Shown piece by piece: positions 12,336 to 26,100 of a DNA stretch of 64,000 nucleotides. The stretch is from Albula goreensis (Eukaryota > Chordata > Actinopteri > Albuliformes > Albulidae). Where the stretch lies: contig CM040743.1 in the NCBI GenBank assembly GCA_022829145.1, positions 4,242,146 through 4,306,145 of the forward strand, given 5' to 3'. The stretch's first letter is position 1; each line of letters starts with the position of its first letter. Under the pieces are notes generated by a model. That model was not told the DNA's origin. It ran no database searches and was given only the letters and a program-made list of their open reading frames with translations. The translations under genes and the position numbers were made by a program.

Positions 12336-14132
12336 ACATTACAAGGTCACAAAAAAAAGATAAAAATGCGCAGTGTTTGCAACACCAGCCCTGGAGGGAA
12401 GCAATGGTGCCAACCTCTACATCTCCCGCCTTTTTGGAACAAAGTGCCTTTCTTTCCTCTCAAAAAGCAACACAGTTATAACCACCTTTCCCAAAAAAAA
12501 GACAATATAATTTCCCCCACATTTCATTACATCAATTCTCCACTATGTGTTGTGTTATCTACCCATTAGTAGGAACAAATCATAGAAATTCAAATTCTGA
12601 CATCCCATGAAAAAAAAAAAAACATATATAAAAATTGGCAGCACTGGAGAGTGAAGAGGGTGAAGAGGTTCAGTGCGGTGGTCCAGGACTAGGCTACATT
12701 AGCGAGGGCTAAGGGGAGCACAGCACTGTGCGGGCCCAGTTAGGATGCATCAAGACTGGGGAACATGAGGACAACAGAGCCCCTCTCTCTCTGTGAGGAG
12801 GACACCGGCTTGGCATGGTGCACAGTGAGCGGCGGACAGAGGGACAGCGGTGAAAGGAGGATAGCGTTACATTTTCCGGCGCACAAAAGACAAGAGGCAC
12901 ACCCTAATGTGAGTTTGAAGAAGGAAAAAAAAGAATTCAAAGCCAGATTCGGCAGGATAACGGGCAGAGTTTCTGCCTGTGTGTGTGTGTGTGTGCATGT
13001 GCCTGTGTGTGTATATTTGTTTTTATGCATGCATGTTTGTGTGTCCTGAGTGTGTCTGAGTGTGTGTGTGTTTTTATGGATGTATGCAAATATGTTTGGA
13101 TGTTTATGTGTGTGTGTGTTTGCCTGGATTTGTATGTCTGTAGGTGCATGTGCATGCAAGCATATTTACATGTGCATGTGCGTGTGTGAGAAATGTGCTT
13201 GGGTGTGTGCGTGTAATTGTGTGTGTGTGTGCATGCACAGCATGCCTGTGTGTATGTGTGTGTGTGTGTGTGTGCATGCACAGCATGCCTGTGTGTATGT
13301 GTGTGACTGCACGGGATCGCTGTCTTGCATTGTTTTGTGGTTGTGCTTTAATCAGAGTCACATCTTTCAGTAACTGTTGGACATGCTTAATGGCGGTGCG
13401 CTCATCTCACGGCCTCCCAGCTGATGGTAATCGAGTGCAGGTTGTCTGAGCGTGGGCCGCACCGAGGCACGTTCCTCATGGGGAAATCTGCCAGGACTGT
13501 CCCATCAGCGACTCCTCTCCGCCAGCTGCTTCGCTTTTAGGATTCCTCTGGCCACAACGCGGGTCCAATGGAACGGACAGCACCTTCGCCACACTTTTCC
13601 CGTGAAGACAAACGTTGAGGGGGCGTTTGTTTGATTACTTTCACAAACGTCCCAGTTTTTTATCTTTAATTTTTTCCTGACTCCAGTACCTGCAGCAGCA
13701 AAGCCGGTCCTCGGGAGCCTGACAGAGGACCTTTTTTGTTGTTTTTTATTATTTTTTTTTTTTTACGCCGGCATGTTATTCAATCAACACAATCCCCAGT
13801 CAAAATCACAGCCTGTCTTTTTATAGCAATGGGAATATCCAATCTCCAGCAGAAGGCTGTGTTCATGTCCAGATCACTGCTTTAATGGAGGAAAGGTAGA
13901 CGTCGTAAAATTCTCTCTCTGGTGGACACTGCCCTGAGGGGCTAACACTGTGAGCCTGAAGCATGGCTGCCAACTTGGTTCTAGAAGCTTCCACAGAGTG
14001 CTAGAGATGTTAACGCAACACAAAACAGTGGCCCTGAAAGTGTGTTTTTCCTTTGCTATAAAAAATGAGGCTAACTTGAACCTCATATGTTTCGCAGAGT
14101 ATGTCAAGCTTCCATGGAGTCCTGGAGGCAAA

Positions 14133-14179
<47 letters not shown>

Positions 14180-17100
14180 ACACACCACACACACACACAC
14201 ACACTCACACACATACAGAGTCATGCACACACACACACACACACATACAGAGTCATGCACACACACACACACACACAAAATTTGTCCTGAAGTGCATCTT
14301 TGCTTTGCTATAGAAAAAAATAAAATAAGGCTGACTAACACCTTATATGATTATTGTTCTGTTTGCTATTTCAGTTTGAGAAAGTTCCCAGATCTAATCA
14401 CTAGAATCTAATCACAAGTTAAAACACATTTGGACATGTTTCCCGGTGCAAAGCAACACGAATATCAAATGCTCTCAGCTGATTGGAAGAAACGCTCTAA
14501 TGCTGTAGAAGTGTGTGCGTGTGTGTCTGTGTGTGCTTGTTTGTGTGTGTTTGTGTGTGTATGAGGATGGGGGCTGCATCTGAGGAATTTTGTTTTTCAT
14601 CATTTTCATCAAGACTGTGGTTTAAACCTGCTCCAGTTTTGTGGACCGTTCTCGTCATATTGTTATCTTGCAAGCGAACGGCAATCTTACCACAATCTTC
14701 TCCCAGATGTCATGGGAAAGTTTCGCATTAACCCGAACGGCCAGCCGTGTCAGCCTGCTGAAGCTGAAGATTTTTCATTTTATTTATTTATTATTTTTTT
14801 TTCCCGTAACACGTGTTGGTAAAAAATCGAACACTTCGGACAGCTGGCTACCTGCTGCAGGGCTAGCACTGCCAGACCAGCTTAGCGTTCCGATGAGCTT
14901 CATTCAGTCCATTACTGGCCAGGCCCCGGGGCCAAAACAAACGCCATTACGCCGCTCTCTCGGTTAGGAGAAGAAAAACGATATCTGTGCTTGTTGAAGA
15001 CCGCAGCCATTTGTTCCACCACTTCACAGGTCATTTAGATCCTTAAAAGGATGACAGTGCACCCCCCATCCCCACACCCTCCCCCCAGCCCACCTCCCCC
15101 TTCTCCAAAATCCCCAAACCTCCACCCTTAATCCATGTGATGAGTTTGTTCCACTGTGAGTATCAGTGGTAAAGCAGGGTGCAGCCCAGCTAACTTTCGT
15201 GCTCAAATATTTTCGACTTCTCATCGCTTGAATAAAAGTACTCCTGGTCATGCCAGCATTGAAACTTACACAACACAGACAACGAGTTGACTGATCCCAT
15301 CCTCTTTAATTAAAACAACCGGCCAAAATATTTCTCCGCGGTGAAGTTTTTGTGTAACAACTCAATGTCATAGACTTGTTCTTCTAAGAACTATTTATAT
15401 TACATTATATTACATTACAGTCATTTAGCAGATGCTCTCGTCCAAAGCAATTTATAATGTAGAACTTGATTACCATTTAACCACTGATTACCATGAGCAA
15501 TACCGCAAAACCTGGCTACCAAAACACCCAGATCACTGAGAACATACCTTACATCACTAAAGCACTAATTCACGTTAACTATGATGACCATAACTAAAAT
15601 TACAAATCCAGAGAACAAGCAATACATTTATATCAGGTCCACAAGAGAAAAACATAACCATAACTACCTCATCCAAAATTGTGAACTACAATAACCTCAA
15701 TGTGTAGCATGATGTAACAGTCTGAAGAGGTCTGTACAAGTGAAGACCCCCGATAGAACCCCTGGTCAGATCTCCCATGATCCTTTGCATACAAAAAACA
15801 GATGAAAAGTCACCCCACATTCTAATTCCAATATTTTTTTCCCCAAATGTATAATCATAATAAGGACTTCTGTGGTAGTAGGAGAGCAGAGCTTTTAATG
15901 CTAGAGATCATTCCTTAAAATATACAAGAAAATATTTTCTCATTATCCCCTCTCAAGATGCAACCTGAGCAAATGCCCTGGACAGTGAATTCAGGGTCAC
16001 CCGCAGTGACCCTTTGCAAAGATATTTGGAGCAGGAGTTCTACTGGCCCATAACTGATGAGAAACGTTCATCTAGAACGCATAATACAAAATAATAAGTC
16101 AATATATATCAATAACAAAAAAGGAAATTGAGCCTCAAAACTATGATTGGTCAACAAAGTTTATAATCGGCTTCAATCCTGTTTTGTCAACCGATGGATT
16201 TTCTTAAGCTAATTACTACATCAGCCAAACAGGTTACACTCACTCCAGTTTCCCCCAAATTCAAACCTGGCAATAGCTAAGTGTGAGTAAGTTGTCAGCA
16301 ATTCCAGATTTTATGAAGCGTGAGTGTTTCACGAAACATTGAGAGAGGATTACTAATACTGCATTTTGAAATATTACACTCAAGTCAAGCAACCAACAGA
16401 CTGGCCATATTTACACATTTAAAAGCCTGAAGTCTGAGTTTCGTGTTATTCAATGAGGGTAAGTGTCCTGAAGCTACTGGTTTCCATCCACGTGTACAAA
16501 GGTACAGTACATCTGCCTTGCATGTGTGAACATGGAGCCGGTCATGCGCTGATGTCACTGATTGCACTGTCATTAACACTGGCCTGTGTTCAGCTGACGT
16601 TTGTCCTCAGCTAACTTGCCACAATGAACTTATCAAAGTGTTCTTTTTGGTTTGCACATGCTTTAGAAAGTTCAAAAATCAAAAGAACTGAAAAAAAGCA
16701 TTCAGAATAAGAAGAAGCTCTTGCATTTGTTTCTGGGTAAAACACATGTTGAGTTAAGCCTAGAATCAATCAACCCTCTTCAACATATAAAAAACTTGTT
16801 GAAACAGAAGTTATACTTTGTTATTTGAAATGACAGGTTTGTTGAGTTCTTTCAGTTTATTTTTGATCCACACAATATCAGTGGAGATAAAAAGGTCAAA
16901 GGTCAGGACAATTGCCTGCTTGAGCAGCTGATGTCTTTAGGAAACAGTGTGGTATGGTGTGGTTCTGAGCTGCATGCACAAACACAGTGTTATGAGTTCT
17001 TCAACTAAAAAAAGCTATGAAAAAGAACAAGCAAAACCAGAAAAAAATCTTTTGAGTGCAAGTACTTCCATCAAAACAGACTTTGCATTACAACATGAGT

Positions 17101-20100
17101 TTCTTTGAGCATCTTCTATTTCACTAGAGACAAGCAAACATGTCTTTTGGAATATATTTATTTTATTCTAAAGTAAAATATCAGTTTCCCTCAAAGAGAC
17201 TAAAAGCCTGTTTTGGGTCGATTTCTCTTTAAAGAAACCAATGGAATGGTTTTATCCCTTAAGCACAAACACAGTGCTAAGAGGTCAAAAATCATGAAAT
17301 GTATATAAAAAAACTCCCTTTTCAATTAACTGCAAAATGCCTGTATGTGCCAAAATGAAGGAGGAGTGTCAGCGGAGGCCAGGTGACTGTGCGAGCTCTG
17401 CGCTGTTCTGGGCTGGCGCTGTGGGGGGGCTGCGGCTTTGGGGCTTTTGTGAGGCAGTATTTATTTAAGGTCTCGTCTGCCGCTCGCTCGTTTCCAGGGC
17501 GTGGCCCTCCTCGCTTCCCGGCCCTCTCCACCATCGCCGAGGGCGGGAGAGATGGCCATCACCTCGGGTGTGCGATCACCGACACAAAACTGGAAGAGGT
17601 GGTCGCTCTCCAGCACAAAATGTTATTTCCAAACTGCTTTGCCTAAAACATCCCCGATGCAGATTTTTCAAACAATCCCAGATGCCAAGACAAACTATAC
17701 AGCTTTAATAAATCATTTCAGTCTTTACTTTTCTTTTTGGTCCATTTTGCAACCAAATGTCTGTCCGTCTTAATGCCCCAGTGAAGTGCTACTGAAAAAG
17801 AGCCGTTGAACTTTGTTTTTCGGCGATCACAAGAGGCGAAGGCATTAGTGGCGGATTCCTTTGTGTTCCTTAGACAGAAGCGAGTGCCAGGCTAAGACAG
17901 CTTCAGCAAACAAAACAGGCAAACATCACACGCAAATCTCAAACATAATTAAATAAACGCACAGAGTTTTTGAGGAGAAAGCAATGCGCACTGCTGGTGC
18001 TTTTGCTCGCCATACACACCACAATAAATACAGAAATCACAGAGGGCCTGCAGTGAATTAAAACGCAGACAAACACTAACTAACAAACAAGCATTTTTTT
18101 CCCCTCTCTCTCCAAATTAGTGCCTGAAAATAGACACGGATACACTGCACCCTTTGACGGTGCCAAAGACATAATGAACAATAGTCTGTCTCCCTTTCAT
18201 CTGGTCCTCTGCCCAGAGGAAGGGAATAAAGGTTACGGAACACTTAATTGGTAGGACATGACTCAGGTACTGCGTCTTCGTAAAATCATGCTGCCTTTTC
18301 TGAGAGTGCGTTCCTAATTCACTCCTCTTTTTTTTGAGAGTGTGCTCTTACTCACCCCTTTTCTGAGACTGCCTTCATATTCGATCACTTTTCTGAAAGC
18401 GTGTTCCTTTCTCACTCCTGTTTTGAGAGTGTGTTGACATTCAGTTCCTTTTCTCAGTGTGGTCCTATTGGGCTGCTTTCTGAGTGCGTTCCTATTCTGT
18501 CAATTTTTTGAGAGTGCTTTTCTAATACGTCCGTTTTTATGCGACTGGCTTTATCTTTTGGTCAATCTTATAAAGTGTGTTCCCATTCATTATTTTTTTA
18601 AATTTGTGTTCATGTTTGGTTGCACTATGTGACCTTCATACCCACAATGCACTGCTGGTAGATCACCATAGAGTGTGGCACCGACCTTCAACTGATATGG
18701 TATAGCTAGTCAGAGGACCCTCAAATATACCAAATATGGTAAAGTCATTTGGCAGTTTCCCAGACACACATAACAAAAGCATAAATCATAAAAACAGAGA
18801 ACCAGCATTAAGCAGACATCCAACATCGAGACACAATTCAAGACGCAGCTATTCGAAATGGAAAATATCAGTTTAGAAAAGCAAGCTGTGTGAACGACAC
18901 TGGTCTTGGGCATCTGGCAAGCAAACAAATGTTCCAACAAACAAATTCTCTTCCAAAGCAGCTTGATGCTTCCCTGACTGTAAATTCCTTTAGCTTGCAG
19001 ATGAATACACAGGATTCCAGTAATCCATATTACCCGTTCTGAACGGGCAGAAACTTAATATTTAAAGAGGTGTAGGACACATTCTCAAGTCTTTAGGTTT
19101 AAGTACTTAATTGCTCAATTTAAGTCAGTAATTGACTCTAAGAGTCCTCTACACACCAAGACCTGAACTGTATGTCTATTGAAAAGAAACCATAGAATCA
19201 CTCCAGGACTGAAGTTTGATACCCGAACCATTCCTGTGCACTTCCACAACACTGTGGGGAAAAGTAATGAGAGTAATAATGTATTTCTAGATACATATGA
19301 TAATCTTACAAATATTAAAATATGAATACAAAAAGTGCATAAAATAATAAATCTGGTCCCACTTTATATTAAGAGGACATTGACTACTATGTATTTTTAT
19401 GGAAGTCGGCACAGTCCAAGTACAGTGTAACACATTTGTGGTGTAACCATGGGTTTTGTGGTTGTGTAAATATTAAGTGGGACCATGAATCTGAAGTGGG
19501 GAGCATATCCAGCACAGGTAGAGTGTGGAAGAATGGGAGCAGAAATACAGACGGTGAAGAGTAAAGTCAGAGTATGGGCTGTCCTTCCCCCCTTTCTCCG
19601 CTCCCCGTTTTCCCTTCCCCGATTCACCCTCCTCCACCAGATAGACAGGAAACCAACTCAGAACACCTGTATAAAACAACGCCAAAAGGCCTACGGTCTG
19701 GCCTTGTTTTAGCGTGGCAGTGTGCTGAGAAACAGGGCTTTGTACCGCAGGAAAAACAGGAACGTCCTTTTTCCAGAAAGCCAAACTGCTAGCCCTAAAA
19801 CTGTCTTTCACTTACAGTGGCGAATGAGGTATTTGTTGTTGTTGTTATTGTTGTTGTTGTTGTGTTCCCTATATCTCAGCTGTCCAGATAAACACCAGTT
19901 GGGAATGCTGCACGATTATAAACTCATGGCTAGACTAAATCACTACGCTGGCTGGGAGGGAACATGTCAATGGTGCCAGTGTAGGAGACCTGGTGAGTGT
20001 CTACCAATAGACAATGCCAGACAAAATTAAACCAATCACATCTTGCCAAAACCACCCACATTATTCCAGCCAAACAGGGAGCTGGATTACTCTAAAAGGC

Positions 20101-23100
20101 TGCATGAGCCTCTAGTTTATTCCAGGTGCCATTGGCCTTTATAACCAGACAGTTTCCATAACAAGGCCAATATATCTTGTATTATTCACTTCTTATCTTG
20201 GATTTCTTAATTTAATATTTGGATTATTAAGTTAAAGTATCTATCTTTCTCGACTTTGGTTCTTGTAATATTTATATTTATGGCATCAAAAGACCCTTTT
20301 TTTACCGTTTGTAGTAATAGCACAATAGTTTATCGGGGATCTAAATCTGAATCTGGCGTTATTTTCACCGAGGTCTGTACGGCAGACCGGTTGCCAGAGC
20401 GAAGGCTGGGTTCAGGCCTGTCATGTGACTCCAGAAGAAAAAGGGAAAGATTAATGACTGAGCAGTCATGCTGCCCTCGGTAATATGGAGCCAGTTTTAC
20501 TGCTATCGTGCTAAAGGGTCATGGAAAAAGCTTCGCAATACACTTCCTTAACCTCCACTATGTATGATAGTGAGATAGAGATGGCAGACAGACGGACGGA
20601 CGGACGGACAGACAGATAGAGCTATACTAAATATTAAACGATCAAATATATAACTGGGTTGATATGATTACCATATACAGACAGGAATCAGACCGGCCAA
20701 TGGACAGATAGACAGAGGTACAGAGGGACTGTATGTGAGTGATAGTGAGAGTGATTACCTGTCTAAATTTAGATAACCCCATGGGAAGTTATATCTTATA
20801 CATCAAACATTCCCAAAATATGACATTATAATAAATTTTACATTCCCAAAAATGTTAGAGATTGCATCGCTGCCTTAAATCTTTGATACTGATCGCTGGC
20901 TGCATTCTCTGCCTGGAGAGAAACCAAACAACAGCTGATTCTGAGCTGCTCTGAGATCTCCAGGGAAGATTTGGACATTCACGTTAACCAGAGATGTGAC
21001 ATGTCTTCAGATTCCCTCCATTTTCATGAACCATGGCCCACCATTTATGACCAGTGATGTCAACAGTCATGCTAGTGATGGGGGAAGTAGGGTCTGATGA
21101 AGCCAAAAGTGGGCAGAGCTAAGCTATGGTACTTGTCAATCAATCGATTTCAACCAATTGTTGTGCTTCCACTGTGGGATGCAAAACATTCTGATTTGTC
21201 CAGTTGAGTCTGTGATTGACAGGTTGTTGTAGTTCCACTCATCCCATTATGGCATTAATGGAATCTAACTGTCCAATCACAAAGCTTAGTCATATCATAC
21301 AATCCAATCAAATCAGTGTAACTGGGGAGATTTAGGCTAGTCTATCATTCAGTGGAATATTCAGTCTTCTGTCCTTGCTTTTATTTATTTGCACATGAAA
21401 TACAATCAAAAACATACAAGATTTCTAAAAGAAGTTGTGCCAGAGAGGTCAAAAAAAAACTACAGGCAACCACACCCAAATTCAAAGAGAAACAATTATG
21501 ATACCAATCAGGGCATACTAAAGCTACAAATATTGATAAACAAAACAAAATCAAACAAAATGACAAAAATCATTTGGGCCTGACTCGTGATATAACAGTA
21601 GGAAAAAAACTTCAGTGAGTCTCAACCAGAAGGTACTGTTAAACCAAGCAGGAACAGCAGTGCTCTGAGTGGAATGTTTGGTCAGAGTTTGAACTACAGT
21701 TGCCAGTGTTGCATGCTGGCAACTGTAGTTCCAACTATGACATGAACCTCTGGGGCACCAATTAAAATCACTTTTAAGCAATGTGAAGCCAAGCACATTT
21801 CTCACATTTTTTTCATTTTGGATTGGTGGTAAAAAAAAAAATAACAACCCTGTTCTAGCGATTCATCGCCAAAAAGAGAAAGTGCCCTTAAACACAAGGG
21901 CTGGCATTCAATCAACATTCTTCCTTAACTTTTACTTACAATTGGATGAGACCGCTATTATTTTCCTCTGCAAGGACAGTTTGATGAGTTAATTTTCATC
22001 GTTGCTAAACTTGCAAAAATGTGTCAGTGCAGATAAAAATGAACACATGCATTTAATTGTGATTAAAGTATTGCTTAAGCCCTGGCCACAGGCTGTAGCC
22101 CGATCAAGGACAGTTGTAAAGGCATGGAATTCAATCAAAACTGAAATTACTCTTACAAAAGGGCGTATACCTTTCTTATATATATATAAGTAAATATATC
22201 TTCAGATACATATGTATATATATATATCTCCCCAATAAAATAACACATACTCAAGTAAGAACACATTCCGACGGACATGCATCCTTGTTTCCAATACAAT
22301 ATATGTCAAGTAATTTGTGTCAGTTTTAATTGAATTGCATATTGCATATGAGTGCCTTTGACTGGGACCCAGCTTAAGGCCTGGATGAAATTAGCACAGA
22401 AACATGAGAACTGTGAGGATGAGAACAGCTCATTCTGCCGAATCAGGATCGCCTTCTGCCTCCAAACAATCATCATCTATCCTTAACTCTGACTTACAGA
22501 TAAATGGAAGTGTTAGTTTGTTCAGTGCAAAAACACATTATTTCTGTTTTGAAAACATGTGCTTGCGAAGTTCAAGGTCTTCAGCCTTGTCTGGGTTGAG
22601 CCTGGCAGGTTTGGACAACAGGCTGAGATCACAAGACTGAAGTGAGATATGGGGATACATGCCATGAGCAGAACTCATTGGCTCTCTGTACATAAGGACA
22701 GCGTTGTGTGAATACCTGTACTCTGTTCATCTGTGTATGTCAAATAGACTGAAAAACACAGAGAATGGGCAAACAGACAGACAGCTAGAAAGACAGATAT
22801 ATAGATAGATACAGATGTGGAAAAATAAATTGTTATATAGATATACAAACACAGGCAGGTAGACAAACTGAGACATACTGAGACAGACATGTAGGAAGAT
22901 AGATAGACAGACAGACAAACAAACTCACCTTGCTCAACAGCAAGACAAATGAGAGAATTCATTACAAAGAATGTCAGCGGAGCAGTTTGTACCGTTGGCT
23001 TGCTTCTGTAGCTAGGACTGCTCTTATCATCATTCTATAAGCCAACGATTCATCTTCTGTGCTCATTTGCCATGGAGACATGACACTCCTTGAAATTCTG

Positions 23101-26100
23101 AGAGTTGGCTGGTATCTTACCGCAGGTAAAAATGTTGGTGTCATGGCAAGCCCAGATTCTACACTAGAAAGAGGCACATATTTCCTCTGGGTTCCCTTCC
23201 CTGCCCTGAGAGCCTCTGACGTCAGGTTGGAGACGTGGAAACACTCTGAGGATATAAATACAGGGTGCTGACGTATGTCTCAGGAGTAAAAAACAAAGCG
23301 GACCCACTGCGTATTCCTCAGCCATTGAGTCTTTGGAATGGTAATTTCATTTTTCCATTATGGAGTGGCAAAAAAAAAGACAGAACGTCTCAAATTCCCA
23401 AGATTTCTAAGACGTTTTTCCCCCGGTGACGATTCAAGTCAATTCCATCAGCCACACAGCACCTAACCAGCGGCTCAGGGCCAAAGTATTTTTCCTACTA
23501 AATGTGTGTTTATTTTACACAGAGAACTGGGCATTTATTTCATACTCTTGCTTCAGAAAAAGGAAAGTTAACTTCCTACAAAAATCACACATTACTGAAA
23601 GGTACACGGATGGCTGAGCTCGGACCATTAATTAAGTTTGAGCGAGCGTTTTAAAGTCATGAGAAATCTTTACTTTTTACTTGTGTGGCGAATGCGTTTT
23701 GGCTACTGTCGGCTTCAGCTCGAGAATGAACGGTGTCTTGGCGTTCACATGCTTCTTTGCTTACTTTGTCATAACTATGAGCCTATGATTGGCTAATTTC
23801 TCCCGTCAATGTGGTAGAGGTCTGCCTAGCCTTAGAGTCCAATGAGTCTAACGAAACGATGGACTGTCAGTTCCTCTGATGAATCGCAGATTAGATTGGA
23901 TGAGAAACATGGTAAATAGCCTAAACCAAGCATATCCACCATCACAAAATGGCTGCCGCATATCTACCATCACAAAATGGCTGCCGATACGAATGGGCAA
24001 ATGAGGTGTCATGACAACAAATGGGTGGGGCTAAAAATTACAATTCAATCACTGGCTTTTTTCAAACAATCAAAAGGTTGTTTTGTTGCCTTGACAACAA
24101 AACTCTGAGATTGCTTAAAATCACTACATTACTGGTGGGATGCACGACAGTCACCCATTTTTTTTTGTTTCATGATTCCTCATTTTTTTATTCACTGGCT
24201 GGCACCAATCAGCTGGGTTGCAGAAAGACTCAGCCATCAGCCAGACAAGTTATCCTGAGGGTGTGCAACATGCAAGAGACTACCCAGGCACTAAACAGAG
24301 TCTGGATCTACCCTTCACAATCTACCCAGGCACTAAACAGAGTCTGGATCTACCCTTCACGACTCAGCTATGACCATGCTTTTCTTCTTTTTTTCTCTAT
24401 TACCCCAAAAACAGCCATGCAAAGAAAGGGCACAGCAGAAGAGGTTTATACAATGAACTCCAAAATGATACATTACAGGTGATAAATCTTAGCCTTACAG
24501 ACAAGATAGTAACACAAATTACAAGATTCAGGAGTCATTCCTGGTAGTCATTGCTCATTTATGTAAAAATTATAAAAAGTTGTGGTGAATTATAGGCCTA
24601 ATTCAAGCCATATATAAACACACGAGATGTGATACTACGTCCACTGTGTCCAGCACTAATGTTCTGTAAGAAGGTAGCTGTGTTATTAGCTGAAGGACGT
24701 TAAAGGTCATTAAACATTAAAGGTCGCCTGAACGCTATTTGAAAACCGAAGAAAAGAGAACGAATGTTTTCTCCCGTCCTCTGCTGAGGTGTGGAACCGC
24801 TTCGGTTCGTATAAAATGTTTCCGCGCTTGGAGTCGACTTTCAGCACGTTTCAAGCGCCGCGCAATTCTCCAGGCCTCTATAACTGTCTGGCGCTTGCTG
24901 CGGCCTAATTCGAAAAGCTCTTACGAGTCTCGGTAGCCCCGTTTCAGCCTGAGCCTTATTTTTTTCACTTAACGCATTTCTGACTTAAACCATGCGTCAA
25001 CTTTTGTCTGACATTCAAAACAAGTCACTCCAGTACCATAAATTACACTTAGTTTATAAATTGTTATGTATTCCTAGACCCGTGGTTAAACAGGCAACAG
25101 TCTGCCCACCAGCATGGACAACGGGTGGGTTCGTAACACAATATCTTTCACAACACTGCCAAACAAATTATAAAAATAAGCAAAGCCAGAAAAAAAAAGA
25201 CTTTTAACATATTGTCGCATCGTAAAAAATACTTTTTATTCTTGATTTTTCAGTTTTATACATGAATACAAAGCTTGCATCACCAATGGCTGAGCCCCGC
25301 CAAAGTTCCGTGGGTTTGTGGCTAAAGAACGATTCCAAATACCAGGTATTTTTAATGAAGTTAATGTCAGTCATCAGATTCTTCAGCTTCCAGTTCAGAC
25401 TGAAGACAATACCTTGGAAAAAAAAAGTTTCAACTCCAGACCACACTGTACACTATGTACACTGAAAACCTTTCAAAACTATTTTAACAGATTCAGAGTG
25501 TTGACTGCAGCACAGTTGACCTCATCAGGAAAGCAGAGTGACTTCTAAATACTTCCCCCCTATCCAGTTGCTTTTTTCTGTCCTGTCCTGCTTCAGTGTC
25601 CTGCTTCATTTTGGTCTGAGGAGATGAAGATCTACAGGTCTTGCTTCTCCACGGGAACATCTGAATACAATCTACCATACCCGTCTTCTACGAAGGGTGG
25701 CTAATATTTATTTTACGTAGGAGGACCCTTATCCTTATCATATCAGACAGGGCAGAAGTATTACTTTTAGCAGAGAGAAAAATGCAGAGAGAGATTCCAG
25801 GCATTTAATATTCCATTAAAAGCATAATTTGCCATGAAGCTCCTGGCACATGGGATGGAATTATCCAGGCCTGTGTTTTCAATGAATTTCCCAATAGGCC
25901 CTTATTTTTTTTCCAAACAAAGACCTTTAGTTTTTCCACCAGAGAGACAAAGAACGTCTAAACCTACTACCTCCTGTCTCCTGTCAGATTGTTTCGCTGG
26001 AGTCTGGACGCTCGCGTTTACCGTGTGTGCTTTCAAGTCCGGATCCAGACCGGATAAGTGAAGCTGTTGATGTGCATTTCCACCCTCTCTGTCGTTTGGT

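Noticed and set aside
24021..24482. 153-codon open frame on the plus strand
   Set aside because: It runs through a MITE and a 42-bp tandem duplication and shows no domain or family resemblance.
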